From positions 62,001 through 126,000 of the forward strand of contig NZ_NMWT01000001.1 in NCBI RefSeq assembly GCF_002860365.1: a stretch of DNA of 64,000 bases, in the 5' to 3' direction. The translations under genes and the position numbers were made by a program. Under the pieces are notes generated by a model. That model had not been told where the DNA came from. It did no database searches and saw nothing but the letters and a program-made list of their open reading frames with translations. This DNA is from Bifidobacterium parmae. GTDB lineage: Bacteria; Actinomycetota; Actinomycetes; Actinomycetales; Bifidobacteriaceae. Numbering within the stretch: position 1 is the first letter of the stretch; each line of letters begins with the position of its first letter. Positions 52,036 through 60,739 of this stretch are shown here, piece after piece.

Positions 52036-53193
52036 TCAGCGGAGAGCAAGTGCTGGTTGCAGTCGTGCTGCTTTGATAGCTGGGGCCAGTGCTCCAAGTG
52101 CGGCCGTTGCAACTGCAGCGGCGCAGGCGATAATAGCAGCAGAGACGGGGTATTGCAGTTGAACCATAGATGCTGCGGGCAATAATACGGGTAATGTTCC
52201 TACGATAAGCAATGAAATTATTATGGATCCTAAAGCAACGAAAAGGCTTAGCATGACGGACGATCCTACGACGAGACAGACGATGCTAAGCCGTGTTGCC
52301 CCGAGAGCGCGCCGTATCAACAGTTCGCGGGCTCGTTGCTCGATACCGGCCATGCCTATGTTGATGATACCTATAGTGGATACCGTCAGCAATAGCAGGG
52401 CGGAGACCAGTGTTGCGGCCTGTAGGAAACTTACTATGGAATCATAGCTTTCCGCATTGTCGGTTCTGGTCGTATCCGTCACCGAGCCGCCGACAGTGTC
52501 GAAGAGCATGTCATTGACGAGCTGTTTGATCTCTGATTCGTTGAACGATAATGAATGGGGATGTACTCGCAAGGTGATGCTGCTCGGGGTCCAGAGCAGA
52601 GGAAAGAACGTCTGCAGCATTATTGGGTTCATATATATCACAGGTTCAGTGGATCCATCGCTCACGACGCCTCTGACGCGCACATTGAACGTTGAAATAC
52701 TGTTGAATTGTCCAATCGTTAGTGAGTTGTTGACGGTATATAGATTATTGGCTGCTTCGTTGACGACCGCGCAAGGTGAGGTTTGTTCGTTGTCGGTTGG
52801 GCATCCGATTCCTGAAATCAGGTGATTGGGGTAGATGAGGCTACGGTTGGAAGATGCGATGAGGAAGGTGGCGTTCTGAATCTTGCCGTGCTGGTATACG
52901 CCGAGTGAGGATATTTGGTATTCAGCAGCAATAGCCGCATCCTGACTGTGCTCTAGACTGTCCAAAAATGCGGCATTGGCTTTTGACGAGTTTGTGCCCG
53001 CATCTTTGACAGTCAATGTGTATGTGGGAGACCATCCCGAAAGTTGTGCATTGATGGTCTGCAGATAATCTTTTCCGGTCGTTCCGATAAGCACCGAAGT
53101 GATGAGAGATAGGATTCCAACGGCCATGGACAGTGATGTCAGAATCGATCGCATAGGAGAGAGACGAAGATCTTTAATGATCATTTTGAGCAT
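52036..53193 (-). CDS. MacB-like FtsX permease (bacteriocin cluster 3)
   Basis: 385 aa: N-terminal helix (ILTSLSMAVGILSLITSVLIG), extracellular domain of about 210 residues, three C-terminal helices and the loop LLIRRALGATRLSIV that contacts the ATPase. GAGGTG precedes the ATG at 53193, which overlaps the ATPase gene by 20 nt. Together with the ATPase and adaptor it forms a MacAB-like tripartite exporter in a Gram-positive cell. Confidence 0.88.
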   Translation of the reverse strand: MLKMIIKDLRLSPMRSILTSLSMAVGILSLITSVLIGTTGKDYLQTINAQLSGWSPTYTLTVKDAGTNSSKANAAFLDSLEHSQDAAIAAEYQISSLGVYQHGKIQNATFLIASSNRSLIYPNHLISGIGCPTDNEQTSPCAVVNEAANNLYTVNNSLTIGQFNSISTFNVRVRGVVSDGSTEPVIYMNPIMLQTFFPLLWTPSSITLRVHPHSLSFNESEIKQLVNDMLFDTVGGSVTDTTRTDNAESYDSIVSFLQAATLVSALLLLTVSTIGIINIGMAGIEQRARELLIRRALGATRLSIVCLVVGSSVMLSLFVALGSIIISLLIVGTLPVLLPAASMVQLQYPVSAAIIACAAAVATAALGALAPAIKAARLQPALALR

Positions 53194-53875
53194 GCAATTC
53201 ACCTCTTTCCATGATGATCTGACGCTGACATTTCGACGCAAGTTGAGGGTCATGCGTCACAAGAATCAGTGTCGTATGGTCTTGGTTGACGCGGTCAAAC
53301 AGAAGATCCGCGACCGCGTTTCCGGTTTCCGTGTCAAGGGCGCCAGTAGGCTCATCGCAGATGATGATGTCCGGGCCTGTGACCAGTGCACGAGCTATCG
53401 CGACCCGCTGTTGTTCTCCACCAGACAAGGATGAGGGGAATGCAGAGGCGCGATCGGACAATCCGACGGACTGCAGCGCATTTGAAATCCTTCTATGCAT
53501 TTTTCTTTTGGTATATTTCCGGCTGTATTCCAATGGAAGTGCCACATTTTCGACAACTCGCAGATGTGGAATAAGGGAGTAGTTTTGGAATACAAATCCT
53601 ATGTGGGCACACCGGAACTTCGTGCGCCGAGCATCGGACCATCCGTCAACGCTTTCGCCGTTGAACTCCAGTGTTCCTGAGAATTGCGCATTAAGCAGAC
53701 CGATGATAGAGGCTATGCTGGTCTTTCCCGAGCCGGATTTTCCGACGATTGCGGTCGAAGTTCCCTTTTCAAATTCGACCGATGCATTTCGCACGGTTGT
53801 GAGTTTGTCACCGTTAGGTAGTCGGACATTGGCACTTACATTGCTCAATCGTATGATTGGCATACGGTCATTCAT
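53174..53875 (-). CDS. MacB-like ABC ATPase (bacteriocin cluster 3)
   Basis: 233 aa. Walker A GKSGSGKTS, Q-loop FQNYSLIPH, signature LSGGEQQR, Walker B IIICDEPTGALD, H-loop VTHD. Partner of the FtsX permease with which it overlaps by 20 nt. Start at 53875, 19 bp after the adaptor gene. Confidence 0.93.
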   Translation of the reverse strand: MNDRMPIIRLSNVSANVRLPNGDKLTTVRNASVEFEKGTSTAIVGKSGSGKTSIASIIGLLNAQFSGTLEFNGESVDGWSDARRTKFRCAHIGFVFQNYSLIPHLRVVENVALPLEYSRKYTKRKMHRRISNALQSVGLSDRASAFPSSLSGGEQQRVAIARALVTGPDIIICDEPTGALDTETGNAVADLLFDRVNQDHTTLILVTHDPQLASKCQRQIIMERGELHAQNDH

Positions 53876-53894
53876 CGGAACTCGCCTTTTCCTG

Positions 53895-54779
53895 TCATTG
53901 ATTCTCGTTCACATCATCCGCCAGACCCGGAGCGACCGCAGAAACAATGTCGCCTTCATTGAGGCCTTTCAGTATTTGGATATGACTTCCGTCAGAAACG
54001 CCCAATTTCACCGCAACGACTTTGGATTTGCCATTTTTCACGACGGATACCTTTCCTGATTCAAGACGTCCTGACACGCTTGAGATTGGGAGCAGCAAAG
54101 CGTCATCAACCGCGACGCCCATTAGTGCTGTGGTTGCGCTCTGACCGGGAAAAGCGGCGGTGTTCTTAGGAAAGAGACATTGCAGATTGCGCGTGCCCTC
54201 CGTGGGCCCCGATATGCCAGACGTATCCGTCGTATTAACCGCATCAGAGCCAACGACAGCGGCACAATTGGTTGGCCCCTGCCCGTCCATGACCTGGAAG
54301 CGTCCTGTTATCTCCGTATCGGTGCCTATCGATCGCAGTAATACCGATGCGTCTACGACCGTGGACAATCCTCCGTACTGTATTCCCACCAGAGGGTAAT
54401 TGGCCGATACGGAATTGTCTCTCGCCACTGATGTGACCACGCCATCTACAGGAGCCGTCACCGTCGTATCATCGATAGTGCCCAGCTTGTCTCCGGTCTG
54501 TACCAATTGCCCGTCCGTGACGGAACCGTGAAACATGCCTGGCCGGGAAGCGGAAACAGTGAAATCTGACGAAACGCGCACCTCAGAAGTCGCTGATATC
54601 AGGGGAATGACTTTCCCTCTTCGAACGGTCACTGTTTGTGTTTGCGATTGCGACTGACTGTTGCTTCCATTCTCAGTAAATCCTTGATCATCAGAGGCGC
54701 ATCCCGTAATCGCGGAGAAGATGGTCATTGTCAAAATCGCGCTAATTATTCGCTGGAGCTTTCCGTAAGATCTGGCCAT
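53895..54779 (-). CDS. Membrane-fusion adaptor lipoprotein (MacA/HlyD-like)
   Basis: 294 aa. Signal peptide with lipobox SAITGCA, then a lipoyl/barrel-sandwich part (VSASRPGMFHGSVTDGQLVQTGDKLGTIDDTTVTAPVDGVVTS key G and D residues) and a C-terminal beta-barrel domain (GVSDGSHIQILKGLNEGDIV). No long coiled coil. ATG at 54779 lies 2 bp after the upstream lipoprotein stop. Such adaptors work with MacB-type permeases in peptide export or self-protection. Confidence 0.85.
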   Translation of the reverse strand: MARSYGKLQRIISAILTMTIFSAITGCASDDQGFTENGSNSQSQSQTQTVTVRRGKVIPLISATSEVRVSSDFTVSASRPGMFHGSVTDGQLVQTGDKLGTIDDTTVTAPVDGVVTSVARDNSVSANYPLVGIQYGGLSTVVDASVLLRSIGTDTEITGRFQVMDGQGPTNCAAVVGSDAVNTTDTSGISGPTEGTRNLQCLFPKNTAAFPGQSATTALMGVAVDDALLLPISSVSGRLESGKVSVVKNGKSKVVAVKLGVSDGSHIQILKGLNEGDIVSAVAPGLADDVNENQ

Positions 54780-54781
54780 AA

Positions 54782-55267
54782 TCACAACCCGTTTACATCT
54801 CGGTACCAGGTGCAATCGGAATCATAGAACTGTTGCATAACAGAGGTATCTCCCAGCTGTGCCTTGCCGATTACTTCATTCTTAAAAACATTGTCTTCAT
54901 CTATGTAATACGTCTTGAACCAATCGGTATCGGTTACCTTCTCCAATTCGCTCAGCGACTGCTGGTCACTGCCATCATCGGAGTTGTTCAATATCTTGTT
55001 CTCGGTTGAACAGATCCAGTAGAAATAAGCCTGTCCCTCACCCCACCCTTTCTGGTAGAGCTGATTGTCGCTCGTGGCTTTGGTCATATCCGAGGGAAAC
55101 TGATCGCCGTCAGAGAGCGCGAAGGGGAAGTTCTCAGTGGTTTTCTTGTATTCTTGATTTGACTGCTCCCATGTCAGCGTATCCGCGCTATTTGTTGCAC
55201 TCTGACCGCATGCACCGACTCCGAGCGTCATTCCAACCGTCAGCAGCATAGCAAATGTTTTCTTCAT
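54782..55267 (-). CDS. Small lipoprotein (bacteriocin cluster 3)
   Basis: 161 aa, lipobox GVGACGQ after a signal peptide; the mature part is acidic with many aromatic residues (GQAYFYWICSTENK, DWFKTYYID, FYDSDCTWYRDVNGL) and two cysteines. Family not recognised. Between the secreted peptide and its transporter genes it is a good candidate for an immunity lipoprotein. Start at 55267 chosen at MKKTF; ATG at 55282 is possible. Confidence 0.7.
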   Translation of the reverse strand: MKKTFAMLLTVGMTLGVGACGQSATNSADTLTWEQSNQEYKKTTENFPFALSDGDQFPSDMTKATSDNQLYQKGWGEGQAYFYWICSTENKILNNSDDGSDQQSLSELEKVTDTDWFKTYYIDEDNVFKNEVIGKAQLGDTSVMQQFYDSDCTWYRDVNGL

Positions 55268-55293
55268 TACGACTCTTTTCATTATGCTTTTGC

Positions 55294-55346
55294 ATAACCG
55301 TAGTTGGCTATGGAACATAAGTCGTTCCATAGCCAACTACGGTTAT
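55294..55346. terminator. 23-bp perfect hairpin between secreted peptide and lipoprotein genes
   Basis: Perfect 23-bp arms (inner end GGCTATGGAAC) with a 7-nt loop, 20 bp after the secreted-peptide stop. There is no T-run and it lacks the shared TGTCATC core. It is probably a 3' stabiliser or partial terminator that raises peptide mRNA over transporter mRNA. Confidence 0.65.
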
Positions 55347-55366
55347 CTAGCTAAGGCTGATGTCAT

Positions 55367-55750
55367 CTACAAGTTCAGAGTTCCAGCCCAGTAATTGTCG
55401 GCCCCTCTTTGAGCTCCCATTCGGCCATTGAGGGCGTACGATCCTGTGGCAACCCAGCCCCAAGACTGGTCTCCACCACTACCGTTATATTGAAGAGAAC
55501 TTGTTTTCTGCTCTCCATCCGTGCCGCGCAGTCCGAATCGGCTGTAGGTTCCGACATTGTTGTAAATTCGCAGGGAAGCATTACCGGCAAGATGAGACCG
55601 GAACGTCGAATATTGGATAAGGGCCCCTCCGGTATTCAGTTGTCCCCATACGTCGTACGTCGCGGCTTGAGCTGAAAGAGGTACTCCGAACGCCAGAACT
55701 CCACTCACGGCAGCTGCCGCAAGCGCTTTCTTGAGGTTTGTGGTTTGCAT
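55367..55750 (-). CDS. Small secreted peptide, candidate bacteriocin (cluster 3)
   Basis: 127 aa with a Sec signal peptide (LKKALAAAAVSGVLAFGVPLSAQA, cleavage after AQAA or AQA), leaving about 96 residues beginning TYDVWGQL and rich in Gly, Ser, Asn, Tyr and Trp without cysteine. Size, composition and gene context parallel the peptide at 10407-10784, though the sequences are not alike. AAGGAG lies 6 bp before the ATG. Followed by hairpin, lipoprotein, adaptor, ATPase and permease on the same strand. Palindrome h is 62 bp upstream. Confidence 0.65.
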   Translation of the reverse strand: MQTTNLKKALAAAAVSGVLAFGVPLSAQAATYDVWGQLNTGGALIQYSTFRSHLAGNASLRIYNNVGTYSRFGLRGTDGEQKTSSLQYNGSGGDQSWGWVATGSYALNGRMGAQRGADNYWAGTLNL

Positions 55751-55811
55751 TATAGCTCCTTTGCTTGTGCCCATCAGGACACTGCCCATTATGCTGCTCT
55801 GCTATGGCAGA

Positions 55812-55867
55812 GTGATCTTCCCGTGGTTGGATGTCATCTAAAGATGACATCCAACCACGGGAAGATC
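55812..55867. promoter_or_regulatory. Shared inverted repeat, site h (26-bp perfect arms)
   Basis: Perfect 26-bp arms around spacer taaa; inner ends GGATGTCATC / GATGACATCC, outer part TGATCTTCCCGTGGTT. The longest of the family. Its edge lies about where the -35 box would be for a CATAAT -10 element near 55785-55795 on the minus strand, as expected for an activator site. The 398-bp divergent gap 55751-56148 holds this site, site i and no gene. Confidence 0.75.
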
Positions 55868-56079
55868 AAACCGAATGCGATCTCATCGACTGCATTATTG
55901 GTTGTGATTGCGTTCGGCGAGCAAACTATTGCGATCGAAGCTGTTGAACCCTGATGCCTCAGCGATAGTTAACCACAGCGTCCGAAAACGTCAGAAACCC
56001 CCACTGCAGATGAGCCAGGACGCATCCCGCCAGTTAGTGCAATGCGTTTACTGACTCGTGGCATGTCGCCGTAAGGGGC

Positions 56080-56097
56080 TGTCATCTATAGATGACA
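56080..56097. promoter_or_regulatory. Shared inverted repeat, site i
   Basis: TGTCATC, spacer tata, GATGACA, 52 bp upstream of the amidase gene. A CATACT box at 56107-56112 would place the -35 region inside the palindrome, which suggests activator binding there. Confidence 0.6.
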
Positions 56098-56148
56098 AAA
56101 CTCATGCATACTTACCTATCTCCTGAATTCGATGCCATTGTGTGTTAA

Positions 56149-57267
56149 ATGCAAGCAAAAAAGATTATTCCTCTGCTGACTGCTCTTTTAGTGCCGACTT
56201 TGTTGCTTCCTGCGAATGCATGTGCGTATGGAAGCGACAATGCGAAGACACAAGAGATCCAGCAGACGCTTCATCAGTATTCGAAAGAACTATTGGCTGA
56301 ATATCATTCGCCGCGTACGAGGTCCAAATTGAATGTCCCACTTACTGCGGAGGAACAGGCTGAAGAAGGTCTTATCAGCAAGAATGTTGAAGTCATACCG
56401 ACGATTAGAAACATTCAATCATCAAATGATGGAAAGTACCTGATTGATGCAGATATGACCGTGAATGTGAGCCTGGACGCAGACCCGGATACTGTTATTT
56501 ATGTTAATGGTAAGCGAACGGACCATCTTGACCAGAGTTGGACTTCTACGCATGTCATGGAGCTTGCACACGCGGGAGGGCAGCAAGGGTATTCGATTAT
56601 TAGCGATAAAGTGATTGATGAACAAGATTCACAGAAACACGCCGATACACCGGATGAATTGCTGACCGAAGACAAAACACCTGCGTCTTTGGATGAAAAT
56701 GGCGCATTGGAGAGTGAAGCGCTCAGCAAGGCTCAGGCATACGCCTTCGGGGACAACTCCGTCGGAGTAAATTATATTAAGGCGATGAATTATGCCGATA
56801 AATGGACGAGTCCTGAGTATGAAGATAAAATGAATCCTGCATATCCATCTTTTGGCGCTAACTGTGCAAATTTTGTCTCGCAGGCTCTTCATGAAGGCGG
56901 AATGACGCTGACCCGGCTATGGAATTACTCTACTGTGTTGCCGGACAAGCTGACGACACGTGCTTGGATGAATGCGGATAGCAATTATTCGTATATGAAG
57001 CATTATTCTCATAGTTATGACAGTTTGGATAATGTCTGGAAGGCATGGCAAGGCAGCATATTGTATGTCGATTGGACCTCAAATAATGAAATCGATCACG
57101 CTATGTTCGTCGTGGGTGTAGTCGTAAAAGACGGCAAAGCCAATCCAGTCATAGACCAGAAGCAAGATAATCGTCATCAAATCACGTTGACGGAGTCGTT
57201 GCAGAATGCCCATAAGCAAGGGAAAAATAATATGACCTGGTATGGGCTTCAATATCGTTATGACTGA
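56149..57267 (+). CDS. Secreted amidase-domain protein (Amidase_6 type)
   Basis: 372 aa with signal peptide (MQAKKIIPLLTALLVPTLLLPANACA). The C-terminal domain (from about 205) has AMNYADKW, the catalytic-type FGANCANFVSQALHEGG and DHAMFVVGVV, as in putative amidase/peptidoglycan-active domains of Gram-positives. The N-terminal half is a beta-rich domain of unknown role. No strong ribosome site before the ATG. Lower GC than the conjugation genes. Overlaps the small membrane-protein gene. Possible cell-wall hydrolase acting with the bacteriocin or in self-protection. Confidence 0.75.
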   Translation: MQAKKIIPLLTALLVPTLLLPANACAYGSDNAKTQEIQQTLHQYSKELLAEYHSPRTRSKLNVPLTAEEQAEEGLISKNVEVIPTIRNIQSSNDGKYLIDADMTVNVSLDADPDTVIYVNGKRTDHLDQSWTSTHVMELAHAGGQQGYSIISDKVIDEQDSQKHADTPDELLTEDKTPASLDENGALESEALSKAQAYAFGDNSVGVNYIKAMNYADKWTSPEYEDKMNPAYPSFGANCANFVSQALHEGGMTLTRLWNYSTVLPDKLTTRAWMNADSNYSYMKHYSHSYDSLDNVWKAWQGSILYVDWTSNNEIDHAMFVVGVVVKDGKANPVIDQKQDNRHQITLTESLQNAHKQGKNNMTWYGLQYRYD

Positions 57268-57658
57268 GAAAATGGGCCTGAATGGCATGAAAAGTAACAG
57301 ATGGGTTCAGGCTATATCAGTCATTACCTTGATATATGCCTGCATGACAGGCATACTGATGTTCCAGGTATCTGCTGCATATTCTCGGTGGGAAGCAGAT
57401 CAAGTTGTCTGGAATTTAGCGACTTTAGTCTCAGCGGAGACCGAAAAGGCAAATTCGCGAGAATTCGGATTGACTGAATTTGAAAGACCTGAACTTCCGG
57501 AATATACCGAACCGTCTCATAAATACAGTATTTTTCCGTGGAAATTACTAAAGGAGAAGAATGATATCATAGCGAGCGATAAGCTCATGAAGCAACAGAC
57601 TGAATCTCATCTTGAATACGCGAACAGCGTTCTTAATAAATACAATCACCGCAATTGA
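57260..57658 (+). CDS. Small single-helix membrane protein
   Basis: 132 aa with one transmembrane helix (AISVITLIYACMTGILMF) and a charged extracellular or cytosolic tail. The start is uncertain (57260, 57272 or 57287); all overlap or abut the amidase stop, so translation is coupled. Family not recognised; role presumably tied to the amidase. Confidence 0.55.
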   Translation: MTEKMGLNGMKSNRWVQAISVITLIYACMTGILMFQVSAAYSRWEADQVVWNLATLVSAETEKANSREFGLTEFERPELPEYTEPSHKYSIFPWKLLKEKNDIIASDKLMKQQTESHLEYANSVLNKYNHRN

Positions 57659-57884
57659 TGAGATAGGGGCTATCCCATATATTCCGTGGGATAGCCCTTA
57701 TCTTCTTGTTCTTTAGAATCGCTTTAATCTGGTCAGGTTTGTCAGCCCGGCCGTGACTGCCAACGGCAGATTGGTCGAGTTCAACCGCATACTCCCTGAT
57801 ACGTTCGACGTCGTCGAGATTGACCGGCCCGAAAGCTCGACGAATACCGCTGTACCATCTCCTGATCATTCCTGCAGGTGACAT
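57633..57884 (-). CDS. Possible remnant of a conjugation gene
   Basis: 83 aa frame whose ATG overlaps the stop of the upstream gene (TAATG) with GGATA before it. The first 50 residues have GC-rich host codons (FGPVNLDDVERIREYAVELDQ); the last 25 run through the terminator region of the cargo. It may be the 5' part of a gene whose 3' end was lost when cluster 3 was inserted. Not certain to be expressed. Confidence 0.3.
   Translation of the reverse strand: MSPAGMIRRWYSGIRRAFGPVNLDDVERIREYAVELDQSAVGSHGRADKPDQIKAILKNKKIRAIPRNIWDSPYLINCGDCIY
57662..57702 (+). terminator. Terminator after cluster 3
   Basis: GATAGGGGCTATCCCA pairs with TGGGATAGCCCTTATC (one G-T wobble), 9-nt loop, followed by TTCTTGTTCTTT. 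Ends the amidase transcript and roughly marks the right edge of the cargo. Confidence 0.75.
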
Positions 57885-59125
57885 TATCCTAGCCGGTCGG
57901 GGAATGAGGGGATTGCCGGTTGCCTGGGTACATCCCAGGTGGGATTGCCTTGCGTGGCTGGCGAGGATAAACCTTCCGATGATGGTGCGAGTTGTCGGTT
58001 CGATGATTGGGAATCCGATCCTGGATGCGTGGAACCATCCGAACGGCCCGCATCAGATATTTCCTCGTTCTTTACAGCCGTCATGGAATCCCGGACGATT
58101 TGCATGCCTTCGTTGAGGTCCTGGATGGTTCTGTTATAGACATCAAGATCCTGATGGTCGCGCATCATGAGTCGTGCACGGGTAATCTGCTCACTGAGCC
58201 GTGCACGGGTGTTGTCGTCTCTGACCTTGTTCTCGGATTCTTTGTAGAGCCTATCGGCGTTTTCAATGGTTTGGCTCAGTACGTTCTGTGCGTTGTCAAT
58301 CTGTTGTTGTTCCTGTGATGCCTTGACCATGTCAACTGTGTCATGCAGGTTCCTGATCTGGGTTCTGAGCTGGTTATTCGCTCTCCCTATTTCTGCACGA
58401 GTGCGATCGAGACGGTCGGCAGTCAGACTCGGATCGCAATTTTCTGTTGAGATCGATGGTTGATATTGCATGATTTTGCTGAGCAGTTCCAAAGACTTGG
58501 GGTCCTGTACGTCTTTATCCTGGAGCTTCGCATATGGTTCCGCCTGTTTCAATGCTTTGTTCCATTCAATCCGCACTGTGCTGGTTTGTTTGATTGCTTG
58601 ATTGCATGACGTGACTGCCTCCCGATGGTCGTAGTTCTTCTTCGCCATGACAAGGCCTGCGGCTAATCCCGTTACGATGACCAGAACGAGCATGATGCCG
58701 GCGATGCGGGTAAAAGGGATATGCCGATGGACGGCCACCTCATCCGTGCTGTCAGCCGATGAATCTTCCGCCAAGGACACGTCATCCCTGGTGTGCTCTC
58801 CGTCCTCCATCGGCATGCCTATCGTCGTTCCCGTCCGCTTGTCGGGCTCGGAGGCGGGGGCGTTACTGTTCCGCACATCGCGCGGTAACTCATCGTCGAT
58901 GACGGGTGTGATGGGAAACAACCGATGCTTGGATTTCCTGTCTGCCAACGGTTCCGGTGGAGCTCCGGCGGTTTCGGGATGTGCGATGGCATGTGCAGCC
59001 CATTGGCTGAGTTCCGGCCATGTACTGGGATGATCGTGGATTTGCGCAAGAAGATCCCAGTTGTCGGAATCACTCATCAAATCGGCAAGCTCGTATGAAT
59101 CAAGTTTGGGATTGATACGACGCAT
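57884..59125 (-). CDS. Membrane protein with variant leucine-rich N-terminus
   Basis: 413 aa. Residues 1-60 ([34 protein letters not shown] key W, L and A positions) resemble the variant leucine-rich module common in bifidobacterial proteins. One transmembrane helix follows at about 140-160 ([21 protein letters not shown]), then about 170 residues of predicted coiled coil and a proline/serine-rich tail. Last recognisable gene of the minus-strand transfer operon. AAGAAGG precedes the ATG. Function unknown. Confidence 0.7.
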   Translation of the reverse strand: MRRINPKLDSYELADLMSDSDNWDLLAQIHDHPSTWPELSQWAAHAIAHPETAGAPPEPLADRKSKHRLFPITPVIDDELPRDVRNSNAPASEPDKRTGTTIGMPMEDGEHTRDDVSLAEDSSADSTDEVAVHRHIPFTRIAGIMLVLVIVTGLAAGLVMAKKNYDHREAVTSCNQAIKQTSTVRIEWNKALKQAEPYAKLQDKDVQDPKSLELLSKIMQYQPSISTENCDPSLTADRLDRTRAEIGRANNQLRTQIRNLHDTVDMVKASQEQQQIDNAQNVLSQTIENADRLYKESENKVRDDNTRARLSEQITRARLMMRDHQDLDVYNRTIQDLNEGMQIVRDSMTAVKNEEISDAGRSDGSTHPGSDSQSSNRQLAPSSEGLSSPATQGNPTWDVPRQPAIPSFPDRLG

Positions 59126-59146
59126 GATTCCTTCTTTCCTTCGGGA

Positions 59147-60739
59147 TTAGTGGATGTAAGTGATGCTGGGATTGTTGGCCTGCTCTTTGGTAAGGGTCCT
59201 GAGCCATGCGTATGGGAGGCCGCCGCCGGATTCGCTGACAACAATGCTGCCGTCGTCCTTGATTTCCTCAACAATGGCGACGTGTCCATAATCGGAGCTT
59301 GCGCCGAGATAGCCTTTGGCGAAGCTCGCCACGTCACCGAGCTGTATGCCGCCGTCCGTCGGATATCCGAATTTTCTGGCGCTTGACGCCCACATCCAGC
59401 CGTCGCCCATGTATCCGTCCACCGGTTTGCCGATCTGCAATCGGCGAGCGGCCGCCCACCATGTGCATTGGCCGGTTTCATAGGTGGTGATCTTGCCCAC
59501 GGGCGTGCCGGTCGCCGCCACATCCACGTTCAGCGTGCCAGACTGCATGACCAACGGTGGAGTGAGCTTGCCGATGGTTCGTCCTGCCGTGGCCGAACAG
59601 CCGCCTCCCGCATCAATCGCCGGCTTCACGTTGTCGAGATACCGTTTGGTGATGTTGGGAATATCCGGGTACCTCATGAGGTTGCCTTCGCCCGCGTTAT
59701 GGGCGATGACCAAAGCCGTCAGGTCGTCAAGCTCGGCGAACGGCATGCCCGGATGCGCGGCTTTGAGTTGTTTGACGTCTTCCAAGCGGTTTTTCAGATA
59801 TATACCGCCGTAATGGGCGTGGACCATGGGCTCGGTGATGCCTTCGGGTGGTGTCTGGTCGGCGCCTTCGGGGTGCACGCCGCGCCATACGCTCCTGTTC
59901 ATCTGCAGCAATCCCCAGGTTCCTCCGTTGCTGTCGTCGGCATATGCATCCGGTCGGAAACCGGATTCCTGCTTCATGATCGCCGCGATGAAATCCGCGC
60001 TCAATCCGCTCGATCGAGCCGCCTCGCTCACCCATGGTTTCGCCTCATCCGGGACCTCGACCACACTGGCTTCACAACCGCCGTCATCTCCAACGGCAAC
60101 GGTGGGGATGAACCACAACAGCAGGCTGAAGACCATCAGCACCGCCACCGCGCCCAGCAGAAACGGGACACCGACCGCAGCCGATGCCGATGCCGCGACC
60201 CCGGCCTTCACCGCCGTTACGGTCCGAGAAACCATCTGGGTGACCTGTCGCGCAACCTGCGCCGAAGCTCTGACAGCGGATTTGGTCCCCTGAACACCCG
60301 ATCGTACGGTCTTGCCGGAACGCCTCGCACGTCTGACACGAGCCGAAGCCGTTCTTCCTGCCGTGGCACGTGCCGTTGAACCTCTTGCCGCATGTCTTGT
60401 GCGAATAATACCGGTCACGCCGTCGCGTACCCGATTTGCGGGGACCATTGATGATAACGGGTTGTCGTCCTCGCTGGTCTCCGTCTGTGTCGATTGCGAT
60501 TCAAGCACGGATCGTGTCGCATTCACACCACGTTCCAAAACGCTGACGGTTGTTATGCCGGTCGGGCGCGATATTTCGGATTGATTGTTCCTGATGGTGG
60601 TTCGTGGCTGTTTCAGCCCGGCCAGCACGGGACCATGGGAGAGTCCATTGACATGACGGACTTTCAAACCATGAATCATGCCGTTCGGCCGAACGAGATT
60701 GCGCGTGGCGTGGAATGAGTCGGAGGTGACGGGTCTCAT
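59147..60739 (-). CDS. Transglycosylase/CHAP cell-wall hydrolase (VirB1-like)
   Basis: 530 aa. Basic Arg-rich N-terminal 170 residues, one helix (VGVPFLLGAVAVLMVFSLLLWF, about 190), lysozyme-like SLT domain (FIAAIMKQESGFRPDA with catalytic Glu, GTWGLLQMN), then a CHAP domain (GQCTWWAAARR Cys, YGHVAIVEEI His). It opens peptidoglycan for the transfer channel. ATG overlaps the VirB4 stop (ATGA). Confidence 0.9.
   Translation of the reverse strand: MRPVTSDSFHATRNLVRPNGMIHGLKVRHVNGLSHGPVLAGLKQPRTTIRNNQSEISRPTGITTVSVLERGVNATRSVLESQSTQTETSEDDNPLSSMVPANRVRDGVTGIIRTRHAARGSTARATAGRTASARVRRARRSGKTVRSGVQGTKSAVRASAQVARQVTQMVSRTVTAVKAGVAASASAAVGVPFLLGAVAVLMVFSLLLWFIPTVAVGDDGGCEASVVEVPDEAKPWVSEAARSSGLSADFIAAIMKQESGFRPDAYADDSNGGTWGLLQMNRSVWRGVHPEGADQTPPEGITEPMVHAHYGGIYLKNRLEDVKQLKAAHPGMPFAELDDLTALVIAHNAGEGNLMRYPDIPNITKRYLDNVKPAIDAGGGCSATAGRTIGKLTPPLVMQSGTLNVDVAATGTPVGKITTYETGQCTWWAAARRLQIGKPVDGYMGDGWMWASSARKFGYPTDGGIQLGDVASFAKGYLGASSDYGHVAIVEEIKDDGSIVVSESGGGLPYAWLRTLTKEQANNPSITYIH

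Noticed and set aside
55361-55367. TGTCATC half-site at the end of the secreted-peptide gene
   Set aside because: No second half at 4-bp spacing.
10950-56097. Spaced repeats as a CRISPR array
   Set aside because: Copies are kilobases apart, palindromic and tied to promoters; there are no regular spacers and no cas genes.
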